6,831 nucleotides of DNA, from contig SOIA01000016.1 in the NCBI GenBank assembly GCA_004378665.1, forward strand, positions 1 to 6,831, read 5' to 3'. Both the position numbers and the translations under genes were made by a program. Positions 1 to 5,428 of this stretch are shown in pieces. The notes beneath the pieces were generated by a model. The model searched no databases. It was not told the DNA's origin and saw nothing but the letters and a program-made list of their open reading frames with translations. The stretch's first letter is position 1. Each line of letters begins with the position of its first letter. Source of the stretch: Candidatus Aminicenantota bacterium. GTDB lineage: Bacteria > Acidobacteriota > Aminicenantia > Aminicenantales > Aminicenantaceae.

Positions 1-3
1 TTT

Positions 4-1080
4 TTATTCTTTCTGGTCTGATCTGCGGCCTGTGCGCATCAGGATGACGATGATGGCAAAGATTAAAAGCGCCTGGAGAATCTCAAAATAAATCACTATA
101 TCACCGGTTGCCCTCAGGATTATTCCGCTGATCCCCAAACAGGCCGTGATCAGAAAAATGAAGAGAACCGTTTGGATCTCAGTCAATCCCAACGCGACCA
201 GACGGTGATGAAGATGGTCCTTCCCTGTGTATTCGATCCATTCCTTGATATTTTTCACCTGTCCTCTGTATATTCTCGACACGGATATGTAAATCACATC
301 AAAGATGAACACGCTCAAGATCAAGAGAGGCAAACCCAACGCGACCTTAGGATTGTCCTGGGCCCAGCCGCCCATGACCGCTATGCCTGCTATCGTGAAT
401 CCTAAAAACGTGCTTCCTGCGTCTCCCAGGAATATGGAGGCCGGCTTAAAGTTAAATATCAGGAAGGCCAGACAGCTTCCCGCAAGAGCTATGGTCAGAT
501 ATCCCAGATAAGGCTGATTGGTCAGCAGGGCCACGATGAAAAAGGATAAACAGCAGATCGCGATCGAACCCGTGGCCAGACCGTCCATCCCGTCGAAAAA
601 ATTCACTGCGTTGGTGATGCCCACGACCCAGATCACGGTCAGGAGAACCTCTCCTCCTATCCCCCACCAGTTGTTGGGCAAAAAGCTCAGCCTGACTCCA
701 TAGTAGATGAGAATTCCCGCAGCCAGAATCTGGGCCATCAGCTTCCACGTGGCTGAGAGTTCTTTGATGTCATCGACCAAGCCGACTACCAGGATGACTG
801 TCCCCCCAAGGATGACCCCTTTCAGCTCAACGGAGAAACTGAAATTTAAAAAGATGGCCGCGACATAGGCAATATATACGGCCAGACCTCCAAAAAGAGG
901 TATGGGCTGCTCATGGATCTTTCTCTCTTCAGGATAGTCCAGTATTTTGAGTTTTGTCGCAATCCGTCTTATCACCAGAGTTAAGATAAAAGCGAGAAGG
1001 AAAGAAAAGACAAGGAGGAACAACCACCTGAAAGGAACCCCTCCCAGGAATGCGTGAATACTATCGAGGATACTTCGCAT
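4..1080 (-). CDS. WecA/MraY-family polyprenyl-phosphate sugar-1-phosphate transferase
   Basis: This 358-residue integral membrane protein should transfer a sugar-1-phosphate, typically GlcNAc-1-P or a related HexNAc-1-P, from a UDP-sugar to undecaprenyl phosphate at the cytoplasmic face of the inner membrane. That is the priming step of O-antigen, enterobacterial-common-antigen or teichoic-acid-type glycans. Visible family marks are K54-I-H-E-Q-P-I-P followed by GG (64-65), the DD pair at 103-104, the N157-A-V-N-F-F-D-G-M-D-G-L-A block (157-169), D220 in FLGDAG, and the cytoplasmic D-H-L-H-H-R motif (288-293). The last resembles the HIHH motif that separates WecA/TagO from peptidoglycan MraY. 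About ten or eleven hydrophobic segments are spread along the chain and the length is normal. It is the last gene of the run seen here, 15 nt after the aminotransferase stop. GGAG lies only 1 nt before the ATG, so ribosome entry may depend on the upstream gene. The exact sugar substrate cannot be read from the sequence. Confidence 0.93.
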   Translation of the reverse strand: MRSILDSIHAFLGGVPFRWLFLLVFSFLLAFILTLVIRRIATKLKILDYPEERKIHEQPIPLFGGLAVYIAYVAAIFLNFSFSVELKGVILGGTVILVVGLVDDIKELSATWKLMAQILAAGILIYYGVRLSFLPNNWWGIGGEVLLTVIWVVGITNAVNFFDGMDGLATGSIAICCLSFFIVALLTNQPYLGYLTIALAGSCLAFLIFNFKPASIFLGDAGSTFLGFTIAGIAVMGGWAQDNPKVALGLPLLILSVFIFDVIYISVSRIYRGQVKNIKEWIEYTGKDHLHHRLVALGLTEIQTVLFIFLITACLGISGIILRATGDIVIYFEILQALLIFAIIVILMRTGRRSDQKE

Positions 1081-1095
1081 ACTCCAGGCAATATC

Positions 1096-2145
1096 CTAAA
1101 ATATTTCTTTGACAACAGCAATGATTTTCTCGATCTCTTCTTGTGTGAGAGACGGATAAAGCGGGATCGAAACCGTCCTCTGCCAGGCTTCTGTGGTGTG
1201 GGGAAAGCCAGAAAGCTCTAAACAGACATGGAGAGGGATATGGACCGGCCGCTGGCACATGACCTTCTTCTGCTGACATTTTTCAAGGGGGGAAGAAGCA
1301 TTATCCTGTGTCTTGACAACAAACCGGTAGTAGATATGTTCTCTCCCATCCTTTTGAACAGGAAGCGCAAAATCACACTCTTTAAATTCTCTGAAATACA
1401 GAGAGGCAATCTCTCTCCGCTTCTCCAGGAATTTTTCCAAACGAGACAGCTGGTTCAATCCCAGGGCGGCTTGAATATCCGTCATCTTGGAGTTGAAACG
1501 CACAGCGAAATCATCTTTATTATCGTACTCCCTGAGGTCTTTGACCTTGGACACCAGTTCTTCTGAATCACTGACAACCATGCCCCCTTCTCCAGTGGTG
1601 AGCACCTTGGTGGCGTAGAATGAATATACAGACAGGATACCGAAGCGCCCGACCTTCTGGCCCTCATAATTCGCGCCCACGGCCTGGGCGCAGTCTTCGA
1701 TCATCGGAATTCCCAGCCCGGATAATTCTTTTATCCCAGCTGGGCAGCCAAACATATGCGGAACAACGATCGCCCGAGTTTGTCCGGTGACCGCTCTTTT
1801 TGCAGCCTCCACAGATATATTGTACGTCTCCGGGTCTACATCCACGACAACAGGAGTCGCCCTGGTGTAAAGGACTGCGTTGAGGACTGCGGTACAGACA
1901 AAAGAAGGGATGATGACCTCATCCTTTTCCTTCACTCCCAAAGCCAGCAGGGCCAAATGGAGAGCAGCGGTCCCGGAGTTTGTGGCTGCGGCTTCTTTTC
2001 TGCCGATGCAGTCCGAGAAACGCTTCTCGAATTCTCTGACCACAGGTCCTTGGGCGATCTGCCCGGATTCAATAACAGAGGAAACGGCCTTTGAACCCGC
2101 ATCGGTCAGAGTCGGGCGGGAGTGCGGGATAATAGAATCAGACAT
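1096..2145 (-). CDS. DegT/DnrJ/EryC1/StrS-family PLP-dependent sugar aminotransferase
   Basis: This 349-residue enzyme should aminate a keto group of a nucleotide-linked sugar, using PLP and normally glutamate as donor, in the cytoplasm. Seen in the sequence: the N-terminal I-P-H-S-R-P-T start typical of the family; the SGTAAL cofactor-phosphate segment (57-62); the E150-D-C-A-Q pocket with D151 expected to contact the PLP ring nitrogen; and SFYATK (175-180) followed by GEGG (185-188), with K180 the expected Schiff-base lysine. The C-terminal R-P-V-H-I-P-L-H segment (299-306) matches the family's substrate-side region. The open frame continues upstream to 2229, but the ATG at 2145 is preferred: the family motif begins right after it, and the added residues would be read through the deacetylase gene. 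It overlaps that gene by 8 nt (ATGTCTGA), which suggests translational coupling; its own Shine-Dalgarno is weak (AGG, about 10 nt upstream). Which sugar is aminated is unknown. Confidence 0.93.
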   Translation of the reverse strand: MSDSIIPHSRPTLTDAGSKAVSSVIESGQIAQGPVVREFEKRFSDCIGRKEAAATNSGTAALHLALLALGVKEKDEVIIPSFVCTAVLNAVLYTRATPVVVDVDPETYNISVEAAKRAVTGQTRAIVVPHMFGCPAGIKELSGLGIPMIEDCAQAVGANYEGQKVGRFGILSVYSFYATKVLTTGEGGMVVSDSEELVSKVKDLREYDNKDDFAVRFNSKMTDIQAALGLNQLSRLEKFLEKRREIASLYFREFKECDFALPVQKDGREHIYYRFVVKTQDNASSPLEKCQQKKVMCQRPVHIPLHVCLELSGFPHTTEAWQRTVSIPLYPSLTQEEIEKIIAVVKEIF

Positions 2146-2752
2146 CGCGCAAAAACCTGAAGGCCTTGAATCCTTCGGCATACTTGACTTTCCCCTGGAA
2201 CCCCCGGAAATTGGCGATGGCTTTGACACTTTCCACCATGTCCAGCTTTGTGGGATAGGCTTTATCCACTTGAGAGGAATACACCTGAATCAATTTTTGT
2301 TTTTCTTCAAGGACATCCTCGATATCCACAAAGATATCCGGCTCGAAATTAATGGATGTGTAATCCTCGTAAAAGAACACTCTTTTCACATACCGGGTCG
2401 CTGCCAGAGTACACTCCGCGAGCATGCGGTGATCCTGGTGGATGTCTTCGATGTAATTCACGTAGACTTCATCCGGCTTGACTTCTTCGATGACCTCATC
2501 GATCTTGGTGATGACGATCCTCTCACTCGGAAGCTCTGTATCGATATATCCCCCCCAGAAAATCTTCTTTACTCCCAACAATTTCATCGCTTCTTCCTGT
2601 TCCTTCTCTCGTGTTTCCGGGTCCCCACCAAATTCTCCTTTGGTCAAAACCATGAAATAAATGTCCATTCCCTTTCTGGCGAATTTAAGAAAAGTTCCGC
2701 CACAACCGTATTCAATATCATCTGGATGGGCTCCTAACGCTAAAATTTTCAC
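2138..2752 (-). CDS. PIG-L/LmbE-family zinc-dependent N-acetyl-sugar deacetylase
   Basis: This 204-residue soluble enzyme probably hydrolyses an N-acetyl (or other N-acyl) group from an amino sugar or sugar conjugate, as MshB, BshB and PIG-L do. The signature A-H-P-D-D is at residues 8-12 right behind the first strand, and H-Q-D-H-R is at 105-109. By family knowledge H9, D12 and H108 would bind the metal and D11 would act as general base; all are present. The length is at the compact end of the family and no signal peptide is seen, so it should be cytoplasmic. The start is GTG (2752-2750), with a strong Shine-Dalgarno AAGGAG 6 nt upstream inside the end of the WbqC gene, whose stop is 1 nt away. 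Its overlap with the aminotransferase gene suggests that both act on the same sugar. Substrate assignment beyond N-acyl sugar is inference. Confidence 0.91.
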   Translation of the reverse strand: MKILALGAHPDDIEYGCGGTFLKFARKGMDIYFMVLTKGEFGGDPETREKEQEEAMKLLGVKKIFWGGYIDTELPSERIVITKIDEVIEEVKPDEVYVNYIEDIHQDHRMLAECTLAATRYVKRVFFYEDYTSINFEPDIFVDIEDVLEEKQKLIQVYSSQVDKAYPTKLDMVESVKAIANFRGFQGKVKYAEGFKAFRFLRDV

Positions 2753-2753
2753 T

Positions 2754-3437
2754 TCACTCTCCTTTCTTTAAGATGGAAAGGCTATCCGGCCCGCAGTTGA
2801 ACAATAAATCGATGATGGATAGAAAAGGCTCAAAATCCCCGTAAAGCTGGTCATAACGGGGGTGCTCATAATCCTGGAACGCCACTTGAATGCCTTCCTG
2901 TTTGAAAAGCTCTAATTCCATGTATTTTGCTCCGTCCTTGCCCGAAAGATAAATGTCGGCTCCCAATTGCTGGCATATATCGATGAGCCGCTCTGTGCTC
3001 CCTTCCTTTGTTTCGAGCTTTGAGGCCAAGACAAATTTCTTATCCGTCAGACCCAGGGCTTCTGCCAGATACTTGACTATATGTACGTTGATATCGGCTA
3101 GATATTTCCACTCTTGAGCATAGGTCTGTTCAAAAAAATCGATGTGGTCATTAAAAAACGGAGCCTTGGAGTAGTGCGTGGCCAACGCATTCAAATGTTT
3201 TCTTCCCCACTGAACGGTACTGTTGATCTCCACCTCGGATATCTTTTGTGTGAACCTGTGGATTACCGGCACAGAAAGCCACTGCCAGCCCTCGGATGTC
3301 TTGATCTTATTCCGGTTCTGCCATTCATTCTTTTTGAACTGCACGTTATCCAGGAATACGAACACTTCACTCCGTGCGATCTTATCGAAATATCCTAACC
3401 AGGGCAGGTATTGAGGCTGATGGATGGAAACGATCAC
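2754..3437 (-). CDS. WbqC-family protein
   Basis: This 227-residue protein shows the family hallmarks in order: the N-terminal H6-Q-P-Q-Y-L-P-W motif (6-13), a L-D-N-V-Q-F segment (29-34), NRNKI (41-45), and S-G-K-D-G-A-K-Y (165-172). Length and colinearity match the family over its whole span. WbqC proteins are commonly encoded in O-antigen and exopolysaccharide clusters. I know of no firmly established reaction for them, so I give none. No signal peptide or membrane segment is visible, so a cytoplasmic role is expected. The start is GTG at 3437-3435, because the only in-frame codon series upstream reaches a stop at 3455-3453 without an ATG; an AAGGGAG Shine-Dalgarno lies 5 nt ahead. An ATG at 3439-3437 overlaps the GTG but is in another frame. 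The gene is almost fused to the following deacetylase (1 nt gap), which links them functionally. Confidence 0.9.
   Translation of the reverse strand: MIVSIHQPQYLPWLGYFDKIARSEVFVFLDNVQFKKNEWQNRNKIKTSEGWQWLSVPVIHRFTQKISEVEINSTVQWGRKHLNALATHYSKAPFFNDHIDFFEQTYAQEWKYLADINVHIVKYLAEALGLTDKKFVLASKLETKEGSTERLIDICQQLGADIYLSGKDGAKYMELELFKQEGIQVAFQDYEHPRYDQLYGDFEPFLSIIDLLFNCGPDSLSILKKGE
2759..2764 (-). promoter_or_regulatory. Ribosome binding site deciding the GTG start of the PIG-L deacetylase gene
   Basis: AAGGAG on the minus strand is placed 6 nt before GTG (2752-2750). It lies inside the last codons of the WbqC gene, whose TGA is at 2756-2754. Terminating ribosomes would therefore sit on this site, which favours coupled translation of the two genes. 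Confidence 0.78.
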
Positions 3438-3442
3438 ATGGA

Positions 3443-3449
3443 CTCCCTT
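3443..3449 (-). promoter_or_regulatory. Ribosome binding site deciding the GTG start of the WbqC gene
   Basis: AAGGGAG on the minus strand sits 5 nt before GTG (3437-3435). No in-frame ATG exists between the upstream stop (3455-3453) and this codon, and the family's conserved N-terminus begins four codons later, so the GTG start is well supported. Confidence 0.75.
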
Positions 3450-3466
3450 ATCTTAATCAAAAACAA

Positions 3467-4471
3467 TTAGAGGAGGCTGTCATCTACGGCTTTTTCGACA
3501 TGCAGAACAGGAGATTTCGAAAGGTCGATCCTCTTCGGCTCTTCCGGAGGTTTCCCGTCTGAATCGAAAAAGATTTCCACAACAGGGCGCAAAGGCTGTT
3601 CCTCATAAGTCAGGACAACACGCCCGATCTCATTATTGTTCAGAAGCACAAAGCTTCCCAAGGGATAAGGAGTGATAAATTTTAAAAATTTCTTGACTAA
3701 CCGGGGATCGAAGACGCTCTTGGCGTCCTGGACAACCTGCCTCACCCCGTCATACGGGATGATCTTTTCACCGCGGTATGGCCGGGGATGCGTCATGGCT
3801 TCGTAGACTTCAACTATGGCCACAATTTTGGCAGATTCGGAAATATCCATCCCTCTCTTCCCTTCGGGATAACCTGTTCCATCCATTCTCTCATGGTGTT
3901 GGTAGATGACCTCCTGGACGGACTCGGGCATGTCACTGATATTTGCTAAAAGCTCCAGACCGTATGAAGTGTGTTTTTGAACCTGGGCAAACTCATCCTT
4001 GGTCAACTTCCCGGGCTTTTTGATTATATTCTCTGGAATTTTCAACAGACCAAGGTCATGGAGCAAAGAGGAAACACATAGATTCAGGAGCCGGCTGTCG
4101 CTGTACTCCAGAGCCATCCCGATCCCCCCGCTTAAAATGGCGACATTGATAGAATGGGAGTAAAGATAGTCATCTGTCTCGCCTAAAAAGCCAAAAATGT
4201 TTATGAAAGAGACTAAGGTATTCTTATCGACTCGGAGATGAAGGGTTATTCTCTCGGCGATGCTGAAAACTCTTCTCCCCGTAATTTTCTTCCCTTCAAG
4301 GACATCATCCATGATATTCCTTAAATCGACGATCGCATCCTCGTATATTTTTTTCATTTCATGCATGTCGGACATGGCTTCTTTCGCTCGAATCGCTTCA
4401 GAAATCAGGCCTGTCTTCTCTTTGGTTTTCAACTCTTGCGCTTTCCTCAAAATATCAGATAATTTTACCAT
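3467..4471 (-). CDS. HD-GYP domain protein with altered HD-GYP signature residues
   Basis: This 334-residue protein has a mainly helical N-terminal region (1-100, charged, no recognisable sensor domain), an HD-GYP domain (about 101-265), and a C-terminal extension (about 268-310, from Y-P-L-G-S-F-V) of the kind that follows many HD-GYP domains. HD-GYP enzymes hydrolyse cyclic-di-GMP. Conserved here are H106, H138-D139, the I-I-K-K-P-G-K-L-T segment (149-157), H167, and H192-H193-E-R-M-D-G-T-G-Y-P (to 202), followed by RPYR (230-233). Deviations are HDxGK reading H-D-L-G-L (K to L142) and the DxxDA segment reading E221-V-Y-E224-A. Catalysis is therefore uncertain; it may hydrolyse, or merely bind, a cyclic dinucleotide. 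No membrane segment or signal peptide is seen. It starts 4 nt after the ATPase stop without a clear Shine-Dalgarno, consistent with coupled translation. Confidence 0.9.
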   Translation of the reverse strand: MVKLSDILRKAQELKTKEKTGLISEAIRAKEAMSDMHEMKKIYEDAIVDLRNIMDDVLEGKKITGRRVFSIAERITLHLRVDKNTLVSFINIFGFLGETDDYLYSHSINVAILSGGIGMALEYSDSRLLNLCVSSLLHDLGLLKIPENIIKKPGKLTKDEFAQVQKHTSYGLELLANISDMPESVQEVIYQHHERMDGTGYPEGKRGMDISESAKIVAIVEVYEAMTHPRPYRGEKIIPYDGVRQVVQDAKSVFDPRLVKKFLKFITPYPLGSFVLLNNNEIGRVVLTYEEQPLRPVVEIFFDSDGKPPEEPKRIDLSKSPVLHVEKAVDDSLL

Positions 4472-4475
4472 GGGA

Positions 4476-5279
4476 TTAATGATCCAATCCAGAAATGGCC
4501 TTTCTGACCAAATCTGTGTTTATCCCTTTGGCTTTCTTTGTGAATCCCAGCAGCAAGCTCATATCGCAAATGCTGTTAATCTCTCTCGGAACTCCTCCGG
4601 AATTCTGCCAGATCACCTCATGGACACTGCTCGCAAAAATACTATTTTTCGCGCCTGCGACTTCTAATCTGTGCTGAATGTATTCTTTAGAGTCTTTTTT
4701 ACTCAAAGGATTCAAGTGATACCGAATGGCCAATCTCTGCTTTAGCTGTTTGTATTTATCGATCATCTCTCGCAGTTCCGGCTGACCGATTAGAATTAGA
4801 GTCAAAAGGAACCTGTCATTCAACTGAAAATTCAACAGCAACCTCAATTCTTCCAAAGTCCTTATGTCTTTGATCGATTGCGCTTCATCGATGATGATGA
4901 CCGTATCTTTGTGGCTTCTCATATTCTTATACAGCCGCTCATTCAGCTCCATCAACAACTGCGTTTTTGGCCAATTCGGAGAACTTTTTATCCCCAATTG
5001 ATTGCAGATTTCTCTTATGATTTCAGTCGGGCTCAATAACGGATTGATCACCAGCGCGATATCGTACTTTTCCGGAGGCAGCATCTCAAAAAGCCGGCGG
5101 CTGATCAGTGTTTTCCCACAACCATATTCGCCTGTCAGCAAAGCGGATCCTTTGCGTTCCTCGATCGCGTACGTCATCCGTGTCACAGCTTCCAGATGCT
5201 CGTGAGAAGAATAAAGGAACTTCGGGTCTGGAGTATTCTCGAAAGGCTTTTCTTTTAAACCCCAGTAGGCTTCGTACAT
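4476..5279 (-). CDS. ExeA/GspA-like AAA+ ATPase
   Basis: This 267-residue ATPase belongs to the AAA+ group that includes ExeA/GspA of type II secretion, TnsC-like ATPases and the ATPase of PEP-CTERM/exosortase glycan loci. The N-terminus M-Y-E-A-Y-W-G-L-K-E-K-P-F with TPDPKFLY (16-23) is the typical ExeA-type opening and fixes the start. Walker A is G50-E-Y-G-C-G-K-T (50-57); Walker B is V-I-I-I-D-E-A-Q (127-134, D131/E132). L-I-G-Q-P-E-L (163-169) fits sensor 1 and Q-R-L-A-I-R-Y (181-187) an arginine-finger region. It ends after the AAA+ lid, without the membrane segment and peptidoglycan-binding domain of full-length ExeA. No ExeB, secretin, exosortase or transposase gene is in the window, so the partner is unknown. 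It is the promoter-proximal gene of the operon. The ATG has no Shine-Dalgarno; an A-rich stretch precedes it. Confidence 0.9.
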   Translation of the reverse strand: MYEAYWGLKEKPFENTPDPKFLYSSHEHLEAVTRMTYAIEERKGSALLTGEYGCGKTLISRRLFEMLPPEKYDIALVINPLLSPTEIIREICNQLGIKSSPNWPKTQLLMELNERLYKNMRSHKDTVIIIDEAQSIKDIRTLEELRLLLNFQLNDRFLLTLILIGQPELREMIDKYKQLKQRLAIRYHLNPLSKKDSKEYIQHRLEVAGAKNSIFASSVHEVIWQNSGGVPREINSICDMSLLLGFTKKAKGINTDLVRKAISGLDH

Positions 5280-5324
5280 GTTTTTTTATTGAGAGAAAAA
5301 ATCATCTTGCTTACTTTAATGCTC

Positions 5325-5354
5325 ATAATAACTTAAATAATTTATTCAAGTCAA
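5325..5354 (-). promoter_or_regulatory. Putative sigma70-type promoter of the six-gene operon
   Basis: Read on the minus strand, TTGACT (5354-5349) is followed after 18 nt by TATTAT (5330-5325). Each hexamer has one mismatch to the sigma70 consensus. Transcription would start near 5318, giving a leader of about 39 nt that is AT-rich and lacks a Shine-Dalgarno before the ATPase ATG. The position directly upstream of the first gene supports the call; no transcript evidence is available. Confidence 0.55.
5332..5350. repeat. 19-bp imperfect palindrome in the promoter spacer (possible operator)
   Basis: CTTAAATAA and TTATTCAAG flank a single central T at 5341. The arms pair at 8 of 9 positions; the mismatch is at the fourth base. 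The palindrome lies almost exactly between the putative -10 and -35 hexamers of the operon promoter and touches the -35. A dimeric regulator bound here would be expected to block RNA polymerase. The sequence is AT-rich, so chance is a real alternative. Confidence 0.45.
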
Positions 5355-5386
5355 CCGATATGATAATATACTTGCGAATTTAACGG

Positions 5387-5409
5387 CAGATTTCTGCGTT
5401 TGAAATCTG
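5387..5409. repeat. Perfect 8-bp inverted repeat upstream of the PHP gene
   Basis: CAGATTTC (5387-5394) and GAAATCTG (5402-5409) are exact reverse complements around a 7-nt loop. A second, overlapping palindrome, GCAGA-TT-TCTGC, occupies 5386-5397. The structure ends 19 nt before the preferred ATG of the PHP gene. It could be an operator, or an RNA hairpin in the leader that affects translation. No T-run follows on either strand, so it is not a typical intrinsic terminator. Confidence 0.5.
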
Positions 5410-5428
5410 TGTTATGATCCTTAGGACA

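Larger units (their letters stand above)
5280..5428. other. Divergent AT-rich intergenic region
   Basis: These 149 nt separate the minus-strand operon from the plus-strand PHP gene and must hold the promoters of both unless one gene is read through from elsewhere. The minus-strand promoter and two inverted repeats are listed separately. For the plus strand a TATACT -10-like hexamer is visible at 5367-5372, with only a weak TTCAAG 16 nt upstream; a TATGAT at 5413-5418 overlaps the alternative start codon and lacks a good -35 at normal spacing. I therefore do not call a plus-strand promoter. No terminator and no convincing small gene is seen here. Confidence 0.7.

Noticed and set aside
2146..2229. 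A 28-residue N-terminal extension of the aminotransferase
   Set aside because: It would be read through the 3' end of the deacetylase gene in another frame, is not family-like, and the expected N-terminal motif starts right after the internal ATG at 2145.
1880..2737. A 285-codon open frame on the plus strand
   Set aside because: It lies antisense to the clear deacetylase and aminotransferase genes, and its translation shows no recognisable domain. The minus-strand frames carry intact family motifs.
3438..3466. A possible promoter or terminator in the 29-nt gap between the HD-GYP and WbqC genes
   Set aside because: No stem-loop with a T-run and no -35/-10 pair fits. Only the WbqC ribosome binding site is evident.
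4476..5279. TnsC-like transposition ATPase as an alternative identity
   Set aside because: The N-terminal YWGLKEKPF and TPDP motifs are ExeA-type, and there is no transposase, inverted terminal repeat or target duplication nearby.
5255..5305. A 16-codon upstream open frame (ATG at 5305-5303) overlapping the ATPase start out of frame
   Set aside because: It has no Shine-Dalgarno, and a tiny frame in an AT-rich leader is expected by chance. There is no sign of an attenuator-type amino-acid run.
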